Shown: positions 22,258 to 35,179 of the stretch, piece after piece
Numbering within the stretch: the first letter of the stretch is position 1
How the letters are laid out: each line of letters starts with the position of its first letter
From: Blasia pusilla
Taxonomy: Eukaryota; Marchantiophyta; Marchantiopsida; Blasiales
Assembly (NCBI GenBank): GCA_050084515.1
Contig: CM114273.1
Coordinates: forward strand, 17,422,001 to 17,486,000
Direction of reading: 5' to 3'
DNA length: 64,000 nt
Made by a program: the position numbers and the translations under genes
Notes under the pieces: model-generated
What the model saw: the letters and a program-made list of their open reading frames with translations, nothing else
What the model was told of the DNA's origin: nothing
The model's database searches: none

Positions 22258-23679
22258 AATAGTAGATCATGTCACCTCTAGCATGTGTATCTACGACTTA
22301 CCTATTTGTGACGCAATTGACAGATTTGGTTTGCCATGTAGCTAGGAAGAGTCCTCTGCCTTTATAAAGACCATCTTGAAATATTTACTCCTTAAAAACA
22401 TAAATATGGGAGCCACATATTATTCTCTCTTGGCTCGTGCCATTGCCCAAATCTTGTGGATGAACTGACACACCAACAACAAGCATGAATAATGCTTATC
22501 GATAGCAAATGTGTCCTAGGTAGGAGTCATCATACTACTTCATTGGCACCAACCAATGTCCATCCCTTGGAGGATCTCTTACATGCGCAAAATCAAATGA
22601 TGGTAGATACATGAGCCATTTGGACTTCTCTAGTCCAAATGTAATCTTCTTCGTGGTTGGGTACTTAATCTCCCCTTCTTGGCCTCATAAATATTATCCA
22701 TAGTGCCTTGGCTTATCTCATGTTGCTCCAACCACAAAATAAATTCCTTAGAAGAACTTCCACCTATCCATCTTAACTCAAGCATGGCATCAAACTAATG
22801 ATTGTAAGTCAACCATGAGGGCTACTTGTTCCTCGAGCCTTGTCTTCCAAGAATACGGAAGACTTTTTCCTCTCAAGGAATTCCCCCCAAAGACTATCGA
22901 TCCATAGAAAATCACACAACTGCTCCTCAAATCCTAGCAAATACAAACATGTGCTAGTAGGTTGGTTGGTCACAATTTAGTTATGTGGAGAGGGGATGGC
23001 CAATCTCATTGCTTTAAAAGAAGAATAAGTTGGAGTGTTGAGGCCATAATTTGTCTCTATTGTGAAGAAAGTCTCCACGATTTCTTAAACTCCAGATTTG
23101 TCATTTTTTTACTACATATCTAAGGTTCGATCATATTATATAAAAGGATGATTCAAGAATGTATAGTTATGAATCTTATTCCTAGGACCGCATAGCGGGC
23201 TCTGCGCAGGCTTGGTTGTGGGCTTGCCGCAGGCCTTGGCGGACCACGCAATGGGTGCGAGCTCCGCCAACCCGTATCTATGGGGCGGGCTTTGGTATGG
23301 GCTCGGGTGTGGGTTGCGGATACCCAAGCTTGCATGAACACGGACTTTGTCTATGTGCAACCTTGACCACACTTGAAGGATTTGAGGAATGTTCACTTGA
23401 AGATCAAGATCTAGTTGGTGTTGTGTAATTATAAGAGTGAATGGAAAATTTTGCCACTAAGGACAAAGTTGCCACCAAAACACCATTAAGTATGTTGGAC
23501 TTGGTGTAGTGCATCTAGGAAACCAACATGAACATAGGAATTTTTGGGGTTGAAAAAATTGGCCTTTATTGTTAAACATACTCTTTTGTGCACAATGATG
23601 GTCTAAGGTCTTGAAGAAGTACGATCACAATGACATTGTGATTAACAATATCGTGAAGCATCGACTTCTTATCTTGTTA
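22258..23679. other. no gene recognised; GC-rich patch at 23180-23330
   Basis: AT-rich except for a patch with repeated GCGGGCT, GGGCTTG and CCGCAGG words that looks like a degenerate low-complexity repeat. No protein similarity was seen. Confidence 0.4.
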
Positions 23680-23894
23680 TCTATAGTATTATGGGAGAGT
23701 GCCTTCTTGATTTGCAAACACCTCTCTACTTGACATGTGGCAACTGGACAATAAGAAAATGTTTCACATGTTACGGGCAACCAAAAAAATTTGAATTTAT
23801 GTGCAACATCATTAATCTCTTTCATTCACGGGCTATACACTAGCTCTTCAAACATTTTTTTTATTTCACGTGCATCGCACGGGCACCTTTCTAG
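23680..23894 (+). mobile_element. short non-autonomous Helitron (215 bp)
   Basis: The 5' end TCTATAGTATTATGGGAG follows A, and the 3' end GCATCGCACGGGCACCTTTCTAG precedes T: the A|T insertion rule. A short hairpin (CGTGCATCGCACG) lies before the 3' end. The interior (AGTGCCTTCTTGATTTGCAA, CATCATTAATCTCTTTC, GCTCTTCAAACATTTTTTTT) is shared with 25880, 37392-37560 and 37761-37975. It has no coding capacity. Confidence 0.8.
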
Positions 23895-24419
23895 TTTGTA
23901 TTAGAACAAAGTATATTTTGCGCAACACGCCTACACAATTTAGACATTAATACTCCTATCAAGGATAACCTTTGTGAATAGGTTTATATGTATTTTGAGG
24001 CCATTTGGGCTTAGTTCTTTTTCCAATCATGATCTTCTTTGAAGCTTGAACTAACTTGCCGATCAAGGAAGATGCTAAAGTTAGTTTGATCTCCTATGCC
24101 CATATGTTTATCAAAAGGGTTTTAGGGAGAGTGAGGGGAGTAAATCCTCCGAAGAGAATAACTTAAAGCTCCTTATTGAACCCACTAGGCCCAAATTTTG
24201 ACTTCTTGTGGACCCTAAGTCTCTTCACCATATCATAAAGTTTGCTTTGATAGTTACCTTCAAGAATGCCTTTTTCAGAATTCTTGAGTACATTTCTTTT
24301 AAATTATATATTTAATATATAATAACATGTGCATCAAATTTCTATAGTTAAATAGGATTTTCAACTTCATAAATTATGTGGATACAGACAAAAAATAAAG
24401 TTGTGTGAGGATATGTATA

Positions 24420-24620
24420 TCTATATTATTAAAAGAGGAAGGGGTGTCGTTACGGGAGAACCCCATCCTCCCCTAACGACACGTAGGCATTTTGAAGCCT
24501 TCCCCTTGCAACACGTGTCTAAGGGATTTTTCAAGAAATTTCACAAGAGTTTGTACGGGGACGGCTAAGGGGAGGGGTATTCAAGTAACGAGGCTTTAGG
24601 GGCATGGGAGGGTGGGGAGG
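24420..24620 (+). mobile_element. Helitron-like 5' terminus
   Basis: TCTATATTATTAAAAGAGG begins at 24420 after A. What follows (AAGGGGTGTCGTTACGGG) differs from the other 5' ends, so it belongs to another subfamily. The 3' end was not found. Confidence 0.5.
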
Positions 24621-25307
24621 GGCATTCAAATAATAATAATAATCAGCATGTTTGAATTTTATTATTTGAACCACATTAGATGGGTAGAAATAGTCCTAGT
24701 AGAAAAAACCCATAAGGATTTGAATGAAATAGAAAAATATTTTATTAAATTATTAGTAATTTATTTAATATGATAATGGGTGATTATTAATACTAATAAA
24801 TTGGAATGATTATGATAAAATAATTTAGAATTTGTGTCTTAATTCACATGTGATGGAAAGGGAAAATGAATTTAATGGAGAAGGATTAATCAAATTTTAT
24901 GAAATTAAAATTATTTAGGGAATTGGGATATCATTTAAATTTGATTATAATTACTTAAAATAGTGAAATTTTATTACTCTTCTAAGATTTTATAAAATAA
25001 GAATCATCTTTCAAATTTAAAATTAATTTATGTGATTATTTTTAAATTTAATCGTATTAATTCACATGTGATATTTTGGGAAAGGAAAATGAATTTGAAT
25101 GGAAAAGGAGTATGATTTCATTAATTTAAATTAATTTTTTTAGTGAATGTGATTTTGGTGAGAAGAGTGGAAGGGAAGAATAGTCTTTGATGAAATTTTT
25201 AGGGAGGAATGTGATTATTTAGGGGAGATGGATATTATCTAAAGTTGATTTTCTTACTCTTTTGAGATTTATAAGAGTGGAAATTTGACCTAACTTTTGA
25301 AATTAAA

Positions 25308-25345
25308 CTAGCGTGGCGGCCCCAAAAGTGGGGTGGGATATATCT
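25308..25345 (-). mobile_element. Helitron-like 3' terminus (type II), minus strand
   Basis: On the minus strand: hairpin CCCCACTTTTGGGG, then CCGCCACGCTAG ending at 25308, next base T. Nearly the same end as the plus-strand one at 3946. Confidence 0.55.
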
Positions 25346-25879
25346 AAAAAAAAAAAACGAAAATATACGTGTACACATATATAAAAAAAGTACTATTTAT
25401 ATATTATACTAATCTAAGAAGATACTAATCAAGACTACATACTAACATACTAAGATTGTTAGGTTAACATAATGACATTAATGCCATTTTGGTTGAATTT
25501 ACATAATACGACATACAAAGGATGCTACAATACAAAGGTAATCAATATGAACCATTATAATAATAGACACAAAACTTGTAAAACCTGCAAATAAGTAACC
25601 GCAGCCACAACAAGACTTCAATATGAATCTGTGCACTGTTGGCAAGTGATGGGAAACCTTAGTTCTATTGGTGCACGTCACTTTAGGAATTCGTTGGATT
25701 ACTCTGGTGTCTCTGCAGAAAATATGTAGTTCTACACAAACCTCCGTGAGAACCACAATTTAAGGGTTTTTTAAGTTTGGGTCGTAACAAAATTTATAAA
25801 TTTATAAAATATCATCGACACCTATTTTTAAACCATTCTATTGAGGAGACTGTGTTAGGCGTGCGTGACACGGACAACA

Positions 25880-26090
25880 TCTATATTATTATGGGAGAAT
25901 GCCTTCTTGATTTGCAAACACCTCTATGATTGACACGTGACAACTGGGTAACAAGAATATATTTCTCTTTATGTAAACAACCAAAAATAAGTTTGAATTT
26001 GTCCGATGCATCATTAATCCCTTCCCCTCACAAGTTTACACTAACGAAATTTCTTCAAATAATTTCTTCACATAATAACATATAGGCGGG
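25880..26090 (+). mobile_element. decayed short Helitron
   Basis: The 5' end TCTATATTATTATGGGAG follows A. The first 120 bases match the element at 23680 (AATGCCTTCTTGATTTGCAA). The 3' half still shows CATCATTAATCCCTTCCCC, but the CTAG terminus is missing. Confidence 0.65.
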
Positions 26091-26099
26091 TTTAATACA

Positions 26100-27243
26100 T
26101 TAAACATTCATGGATAAGGATGGAAAGTAAAGGTAAAGGGGGACTGCAACACCATCAACTCCCCCTGAACTTTTGGAACAGGAAAGGATAAAGATGAATC
26201 CCCTTTATGGACTCGCACTCCATGTGAAATATCTCATCTAACACCACATTAACAATAGGATGGCTCAAAAGTTTTATAAGGCAGTCTCATAACTTAATTT
26301 TATAAAACCAGCCCGTGTTAGGAGTGGGTTGCAACTCATGTTCGCACTTCGAAGTGACTTATTTCAAGAGAACTTTTGTTTGGGCAACATTCTAAATGAT
26401 TTCATATCTCCTCAAATACAAAAAATGCCCACGCAAAGTTCTCATGATAGTTAGTCGAGAGAACGGAAAATCCGCAGCATTTGGTTATGAAAGACTTCTT
26501 AAAACTTGCCTGAGAAACTTATTGTCCACTTTCCCACCATGCTAAGCTTCTGACTCATCTTCCACCTCACTCAATGGTATTGAACACTTCCCTTGCTCCT
26601 GATGGACTTTCCCCAAACAAACCCCATAAAAATTGAAGACCACTGCTATGCAAGCTTACACTTCACATTCTTGAAATTTTGGTTGCCACCTACAATCATG
26701 TAGGACATTTGGAGTTAAAAGTTTGCAAACACAAAGGGGTACCCTAAACCCTACAGTTCCGTTCCCTTCTTCCTTCATCAGAAGAACCCATGCTTCAGAC
26801 CTGATAGAATTCGGAACTTGAGCTTTGTGCCAAACCATCATGACGCAACTCCAAAGGATTCTTGAGCAAAAACAGTTTCATTCGTCTTTAATGCACTAGT
26901 TGCAATTCGACATTGTAGGGTTCACAAATTGATCCAAAAATTGCCTGAACCACACGTAATTAAGGAGAATGTCTGGAAGGTTTCTCACACGAGTACTATC
27001 AAGCAATGAATGCGTCCATATAGTGAGTAAAAAATTTGTACAACTTCACCAAGCTCTAAAATGGATGCAGAGTGAGGGAGTTAACCCCGGAAACATCTGA
27101 GATCAATCGCCATTCAGAATTACATCGGCAGCTCACGCCGCTTCTACTCAGGTTTGTGACCAATTTTCTGTCAATCAGCTATCATTTCTTGAAGTCCTTC
27201 AGAAGACTGAGCGATTCCTCTACTTCCTAAATCCCTGGTGTCA
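26100..27243. other. no gene recognised; 3' flank of OTU1
   Basis: Holds the downstream flank of the OTUBAIN gene. No other coding similarity was seen. Confidence 0.4.
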
Positions 27244-30200
27244 TTACTTGGTATAAAGAATGTCATAATGACCAGGGCGGTACAGTAGAGTGACGGGAGG
27301 TGTGCTGGCACTGGAACAATCCGAAGGAAGAAAATCATGGTGATTGACTGCTGCATTCTTACCATCATTGCTGACACTCCGATCAAGATAGACCACGCGC
27401 ACAGGAACACCCAAAGCATCTGATAAAGCTGTAATATGGACATGGTCACTCTCCTCTCCCATGGGCTCCACGGAGGTTTTGCAAAACTGAGGCAAAACAA
27501 AAGGAGACAAATTTCAGATTGAAGGAAAGAAGTGGGTTCTGTTGAGAATGCAGTTAATTCCAAGACAGAAGACAAGTGCAGTCCATTGTGTCCAGAAATC
27601 AGGCAGGAACTGTGTTGAATAAGCATGGAGTATATTTGCTCCTTCCGAGACCTACTACAGTAGGAGGGATGGGTGTAGATAGATAGTTATGAATAAAATT
27701 AGGAATTCTAAATTTAGGAACAGCTGTTTTAGGGGAAAACCTTTCCTGGATAAATCTTAAGGTTTCTTTTAGGGCAGTATAGCTGCGCAGCATTCTCAAG
27801 AGGTTCTTCCTCACAAATGAATGGGTTATCTGAACATACACTTGAGAAATCTTGAAGGAAGAAATGTAATATGAAGACACAGATCCATATGGAGTTTGAT
27901 CATGACTAACACAGAATTAAGAGTATCACTGAAAAGGATTCCTTCTACAAACACAGAGAAAACAAGTGTCCCAAACTCATTGTACCTGCTGAACATTCAT
28001 GTTGCTTAGCCCCAAAATAAATGGCTCGAAAAACTCTGCTCGCTTCCGTATTTCGGCAGATGTTACAAATCTGAAGAACATGACAACTGAACAAACAATA
28101 CTTCAAGCTTAGAAATCCTAGAATAAGAAACCTGTAAGAGTGAGTAATATATTCTCTTTATTATGAAATGTATTCATTTACTGGCGGAGTCATGAGTACT
28201 AACAAATACTTGTAATGTCAAATGCAACCTAACCAGATGTAACAAGCCTTGAAAAACCTCTCCATTATCTATCATTCTCAAAATTAATGGAGTCTGACAA
28301 AGGGTCCAAAAAACGGTTTCTAGCAATATTGCTCGAACTGAACCAGCTTACCATAGTCAGAAATATAGCGCTCTCGGCATCTCTCCACGAGAGTATCAAT
28401 GCTGCACAGATGATGAAATTGTATAAGTCCAAGCAAAAGCTTCCTTTGGTTAGTTAAGCTTTGGTGTGACATCAGCCTGGACCCAAACAAGCTTTAATAA
28501 CACTGTTCCCAAACGTAGACCCACCATAAATATGAATTACCCTATCCAACTGACTGTAGGTACCTGGTTATACAGGATAAGCAAGCCAATCAACTGTTTG
28601 CAGTATGAATCACCGGACAGTGCACTACCACTACCACTGAAGATCCCAAAATACTTAAGAGTAAGTGAAAGAAGTACCAAGTCCGTATTAAAGTTGACAA
28701 GTAACTCTGTGCTGTGGAAGTGGTGTCCACAGTCTATAATAACAGGCAAGATACCTTATTGAAGTTTCCCGGCCTGGAAGTACACTGTCCAACTGCTCGA
28801 CAAAGATCTGAGGAGTTGATCCAAACAGGCAGAGAGACAAAACGGATCAACAGGTGGTCCACATTATAGGCATTCCTACACATCAAACAGCAAAAGAAGT
28901 TCAAACAATGAGTTGGCATAAAAAGGTCCCACTCACGAATTGGATCAACCTTCACATTCCATAAGCCCTCAGTCAGGTTGAACAAAGTAATGAAGTTCTC
29001 CTGCCAGCATGTTTCCCTCACATATTCTTGAATTCATCACTTCTCACATGTAGCCTAAGTACCAATGTCAGTGTGAAACTTTACATTGTGCAGTGACTGG
29101 TCTGAATCTGATTGGAAACAGTTCAAGAGTGAACTGGACAGGTAGATGTCAGGGTGATTTAGAACACAACTCATACAAGACAACCGAAGATGATTCCTAG
29201 GGGGTCATCTCCATGAGTGGTGACTGTTCAGGTGAATGTCTGGATAATTCGCTAAGCCTTGTATGGATGCTCCACCCCTGGCTGATTCCTGAGCTAAGTG
29301 AAATTTCGTTTTCTTACAGGTAACCAAGAGTCATGATTGCTGTAGGCCAGTAGTTTTGTAGTATGTAGGAGAGTAGTGGCAGTGTGAGTGTATGTAATCT
29401 TGTAGACAAGATTAACATGGTACAGGAATATTTCCTGTGTATGTGCGTCACATGAATTATTGCGTACGCATATGTTGCCGACTCATTTAATGTGGAATTG
29501 CTCACAATTTTCCAACAACTCTACCTACTATATTAATTTCATATAAAACTACATGATCCGTCTCAGTGGTGGCTGAGATCAGAGCTATCAACACTACTAA
29601 ACCTGAAATCCATGCAAATTGTCGAAGTGAGGATTCAAAACCACACGGATGGCCATCTTTGAGTTCAGTTTTCACCTCAACCTTGGATCAGTGCTTTGAT
29701 GCTTCACCCTATCTTTGCACTAGATCTCTCTAAAGCAACCATTCCTTCAAATATGTGTGAACAGTGAAGCCTCTTTCTAAAACTTCCACTGCTTTTCTTA
29801 TCACCTTTCAAATTCAATGGACTTCAGGGGGGGGGGGAGTACTTTAGGCACACTATGCCCACATAGATTTACTTTCCACACAAACTAGCTGGCTAAAAGT
29901 TTTGCATTGTGTGGAAGAGAATGTTAAGGGTATGCCTGAACATAGCATTTAAGACCCACCACCGGAAAACATTTTGACTCCAACAGGTCTAGGATCACCT
30001 GTTCAAATCTGCCACAAATCTTTTCCTCATGCATACACAAGTTTAGGGCAGGATGAAGATGGAATCGTCCAGCTTTCAAATGGGGACCAAAGCTCACCTT
30101 CTCAAGCCACGTTCGTCCTTCACATATGTTATTGGAGGTGAGTCTTAGTCACTTTGATATTCAGCCTCTGTTTAGAGACATGAAATCAACAGATGGCAAC

Positions 30201-32461
30201 CCCACTGGATACAAGTTGTGGGTCCTAATAAACAATCTTTGAATGTTGTGGACACCAGATAGCTTCAAAACAACAAACAACTCTGAGGAACTCACATTTC
30301 ACAGTTGTCACGTGCGTCTCTTCTTTCAAAGGGAGGATGGGGTCATTTTTCAGTCACCCATTGAGTTGGAGTCTTTACCCTAGTTTCATTTAGGGCTCCC
30401 AGACGTTCTCTGGGAGCCTGTCCAATCTTACTTTTTTAGAATAAGGTGATTAATGGCTCCATCTCTGTACTGCAAGGAGTACCGAACTAAATGCATGCCT
30501 CATCCGTGATCATTAGAACCATATTCCTTACATAAAGGAGAATTGTGCAAAACCTGGCAGTATGCCACCATGTGATGACAATGATGAGGATCTACAAGCT
30601 GTGCTTGTCCTTCTCATACCATTTACTTTGGTGGCTTTTATGGGATCTGTCATAAAACTGTTTGGTTTACAGTTTCCTTTCTTGAATGAAAATCACTGCA
30701 TAGATTGGAAGGTTTGGAACAATCTTTCAAACTGCTGCAAATCCCCATCCACATCAATATTTATGACTGAAACAGTCCCTTCCTCACCTTGAAAAGGGAG
30801 GCTAGGAGTGGCAGGAAAGGAACTGATGACAATATTTTATCTGCCATTCCCTTGTTGCTCCTTGAAGAGCTTGAAACTCATCCTCTTGAACCTTCCAAGT
30901 GATATATTTCACCAGTAGTAGCTAAGTTACTACCCCTACATTAGGTGTCCATTACAATAAAAGGATTACCAAATTTCTTACCGATAGGAAATCTTCGAAA
31001 GTGAACTCTGCATATCCAAGCTGGACCAAAGTGTTTTTGCACTGCTCGATACTTTTGAGCACTCGTACAACTTCTGCTTCATCTTTGGACTCCAAAATGT
31101 GTTCCTGGCAGATAGAACAGATTTAATAGATATTTCTTGTCAATTGGAGCAATAGAAACATCACTGAGAATGAATCAATACACTTACTAAGTATGAGAAC
31201 ATAAAACTTCGGAAGAAGCAGTTGCCATCCCCTCGAGCCCTTCTGATCGCCCCATATGTTTGACCTAAATTCTGCACACCGTACCAATTGTTCAGTCACA
31301 TTCAATATGGACGTTTGAGGTGAAATTGCTTTGAAAAGGAAAAGAGTTAGGAAAGGTATAAATGCAAACCCATCAACCAGGAGGTAATATTACAGTCCAC
31401 TAACTCCTTAATCATATCTCCACTGAACACAATTCCACGAGGTTTCTCAATAGCTTAAATTAGAGGCACAAGCCTAAGGAATATTGCCTGACCAATTATG
31501 AAATATACAACACTCAAAGAATATGGAAAAAGATCCTCAAGGGAGGAAAGGTGCCTTCCAAACTTAGGTATGCTAGACTTGATAGTTCTAACATAGTAAA
31601 TATCCCACCTCGACCTTCTCCCTGAAGACAGGATTGCCAGCTTCATACTCCATAGCCAATACCGACAAAGGCTCCTGCAAAACAGACAGTGTTTACTGCC
31701 ACTTCTATTTTTCTGCATCTCACTTGCTAAGCGTTCACAATAGCCTCATGCAGAATTCACACAGAAACTGGAAAATCAAGAAGCTAACAATCTCACTTGT
31801 ACACACTTAATACTACTGGCTCTTGATCAAATTAATGACCAGATCTCATGACACCCACTGCCCAAGATTGCACTTTCAGCTATGTAAAACACCAAAACAC
31901 GAAAGAAATTAAATACATTACATGATCCTATTCAAGTGGATTGCCATCACGTTGGCATCCATTGAGTGGATTACCCTTGATTTGAACAAATGTAGGCCAT
32001 AATACTTCATCTTGCCTCTCACAACATGGCTACATTATATGTTTTGTGTCCCCTGCAGTTATGTGCAAGAACTTTGAACAAACTACAACAAATTTGTCAA
32101 ATACTACAACCCTCACCAACCAGCAGCCACTACAGTTCTAATATCTCTACATTGTGATCCCACCATACAGTGCTCAAAATTACCACACCACAGTGAACTC
32201 ACCATAAACAGAACAAAGTTCAATGCTTTCTTTGGCACCGAAAGTAAGGGAGGACAGAGGAAGAGGTCCATAGTGTGCAAGCCTTGGTAAGAAACTTAGA
32301 ATGGTTTACAGCCATCGTGAACATGCATAGCACATCCAACTAACCTTATCTCCTACAAATTCCAACTTCTCGGCATCTGCAGCACGAATGGCATGGTGAA
32401 ATGCAAGAATCTCATCATCTCGTGGACGATCCTCTTCACTTACCCCGCCCTCCGTGTTCAT
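27244..32461 (-). CDS. OTU1: OTUBAIN-like deubiquitinase, eight exons
   Basis: Ubiquitin thioesterase of the OTUB1 family, a cysteine protease that cleaves ubiquitin chains in cytosol and nucleus. Exons by splice motifs, in gene order: 32345-32461, 31609-31674, 31188-31271, 30982-31104, 28755-28807, 28352-28401, 27986-28086, 27244-27486. The phases agree and give 278 residues, close to the family length. Catalytic Asp76 and Cys79 lie in ARGDGNCFFRSF; His271 and Asp273 in YRPGHYDILY. Other family blocks: EPLSVLAMEYEAGNPVF, FCKTSVEPMGEESDHVHITA, VVYLDR. The start ATG at 32461 has A at -3. Intron 4 is 2.17 kb; the donor after exon 2 (GAG|GTGGGA) is weak. It appears intact and functional. It is the best-supported gene in the window. 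Confidence 0.95.
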
Positions 32462-34680
32462 TGTTCAATTTCACTCAACCCGTCCAATTGGAGAAACAAA
32501 GATTGCTGAGCAACCACTCTTTGCCTCAAAGAACCTCTCGGATTGATGTCGAAATATGGAAAAAGCACCAAAATAAGATGGACATGAAGATGGCTTCTCA
32601 GTCCCAGCTATATATTTTGTCTCGCATCAGTTCATCGTTTGTGTTTTGTAAGCACAACTTACAACTTGGGCATCTGATTACACATAGTCGAAGAAACCAC
32701 ATGAAACTGAATACATTCCAACACCATCAACCCCACAACATTTACAGATAGCCAGATGAGGTAATGTTATTTATTTATAAACTAGAAGGAAGGCCCCAAG
32801 CTTTTCCAGTTTGGCTCTCCTGGATAGGTGACTAACAACACTTCGAGAAGAAACACAAGTGACAGTGAATCCATCAATGACAATGTCAATATCAATCCCA
32901 TGAGAGAACCATGTGGATACCAAGAATGACTGACACCAATGACTGAATGATAACATTGAAAAGGAAGGATGAGAGGTTCTACTTGCAATTGAGACAAGAT
33001 CCTTTGTCTCAAAGCCTTGAAGGCACTGATAAAAGTTCTTAAGCTTGAAAAGAGACTGGGCAAGACATTTGTAAAGCAATGCACGAAAGAATCCAGACGC
33101 TCCAAAGGAGTGTTGAATGGTGGCCCTCCAGTCTTCAGTCACAAAAATCGACCATTTAATTCGGATGATGTTTTCAACAACCATCCACACAAATGGCCAT
33201 AGAAATGATTTCACGAATAATTTCACACAGAAATTGAATTGAAGTGTGAAGCTCTTGAGATGCACTTGGTAAGAGCATCACCTGCTTGACTGCATCCATA
33301 CTAACCAACACAACAGTATATGTGCATAGAATAGTCCTTAGACAGACTTTCTGAGCTGTGCCTTCATTGAATCAATCAAGGTGATGACACTCCTGCAGAT
33401 CAACTTGTTCACTGGACCATTTGGCTCCGAAAACTGGATTGTTCTCAAGAGTATCAATGAATTGCAGCCTTACAAAGGATCATGCAGGCTCAAGGGATTG
33501 GCCTGAGTACACATCTGGCACTAGAGCCTTGGAAGCATCGGATAAAATTTACACAATGGCGCTAGACATTACATCAAGTACACATTTTAAACTCTATGTC
33601 ATGGGAGGATGTGACGTAATACATGCAATACCATAACTGAAGGAGAGCATTGAAGCAGAAACTGACCTCAATAAAGAAGTCTCGAAAGAAGATACACAGC
33701 AAACCCTGAAGGATGCCTAAATCCTTCCTGAGGGTGTTGACCGTGAATGGGGCAACGATCTTCACTACCTGCTGACAGCTTTTAGAATGGTAGCAATTAT
33801 TAGCATTCCATAGAACCAATACTGTCAGGACAAATAACTCTACCAGCATCTAGAACCCAACCTGTGGCCCCTCCTAAACTTGGAGGAGAGATGCCTTCAA
33901 TTCTCTTCAGGTCTTTTTCTTAGAAATCTATTCTAACTTTTTTACTCAGTCATGGCCATAACACCAGACCATTAAATCAACCATGAATCAAATAGGCATG
34001 GAAACACCTCACAGGAAGGCAGATTCCAGGTGCAGAGCTTCCAGGAATTAACCAAGATCTGGTAATACAGCATGATCTGACCCACATGATTGGGATCCTC
34101 GGTACCTCCATTTTCTGAAAGTTCTGCTTTATAGGAGACCCCCAATGTGTGCTCCTACCCAGCCCTTTGTAATCGTCTTCCAACACATGTCAAATCTGTT
34201 GGGCAGTGGTATCCATCCCACCATCCTTTCCTGAAAAACTCTACTCAATAAGTAGTGCCTTTCTTAGGCTTGCAACCATACACTCCGCACACTGGTTGGA
34301 CGGTGCTAGAGACTGGGATGGATGCATACAGATGAAGAAGTTACAAAGATACCATATCAGAGGAGGGTAACTCTCTCATATCGTGTAAGCACTAACTATG
34401 CAGAGTGTTGGTGGGTAGCTTCCAGGTCAAAAGGATGCATTGTGGATCTCTAAGTATTCATGAAAGTGTGGTAACATCTGAGCCTTTGATCATTGTATGG
34501 GACTGAACCTTCAGATTTTAAAAGCAAAAGGCATGGCTGGGATGACCATGGCTTTGAAGAGATAAGTGTCTATAGATTGTGCCACATGTCCATCTTGTAA
34601 TCTGATTTCTGCAGATGGAAACATCTTAATGTTGCATTAATTTTGCTGAGTGCCATCAGTTTTCCTCTAGATTTCGGGTT
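32462..34680. other. upstream of OTU1; no gene recognised
   Basis: Contains the OTU1 promoter region next to 32461. Minus-strand frames at 32771-33265 (164 residues) and 33574-33849 have protein-like composition but are broken further on and match nothing I recognise. They may be remnants of an old element. Confidence 0.35.
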
Positions 34681-34689
34681 TGCCTCCTT

Positions 34690-34976
34690 TCTCCGTCCTT
34701 GGTCACAGGTGAAGATGTGTAACCGCAGTGCACTTGGAAGTTGCGACCCTCCCGTAATTATTTTAGTTTTGGCAGACTGACTTCCAATCCTGATCTGTTG
34801 CAGAAGCCCCAGAGTAGGAGACCCTTTACTGCTCTAGACGTTCAAATAACATCATTCACATAGAGTAGCAATGGCATCAAGCAGCATGCAAGTTCAGGTG
34901 GATCTCCATTCACCTCAGAGGGCACCTCCAACAGTTAATCAGAGAAGAGCCCAAACAATGTAGGCAACAGTGGGTA
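34690..34976 (-). pseudogene. LINE reverse transcriptase remnant
   Basis: On the minus strand one frame, broken by several stops, reads PLLPTLFGLFSD, then GDPPELACCLMPLLLYVND, then NRSGLEVSLPK. These are the LINE RT blocks of the PLSPTLFGLFIDEL ... LLLYADDV ... GLEVSLPKTK type. The catalytic YADD is YVND here, so it is dead. The neighbouring frame 34983-35171 may be a rearranged upstream part. No 5' or 3' end of the element could be fixed. Confidence 0.75.
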
Positions 34977-35179
34977 AACTTCTTACACTCGGGCATTGGA
35001 AGAGAGTGTCAGATCTACTCTTTTACTGGTGATCTTATCAGCAATGTACTTGTCTTTCATCTGGTTGTTAACAGCCTGTTGAAACCGTGTTTCTTCCTGT
35101 CTTAGCAGCAGTTTAGTGTGTGTGGATTCTACTTCTATCGACGTGGAGTGATTACATTCCCTTTGCACCATCTAAAGAT

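Noticed and set aside
32771-33265. 164-codon minus-strand frame upstream of OTU1
   Set aside because: Parts looked helicase-like at first glance but no motif held up; likely remnant or chance frame.
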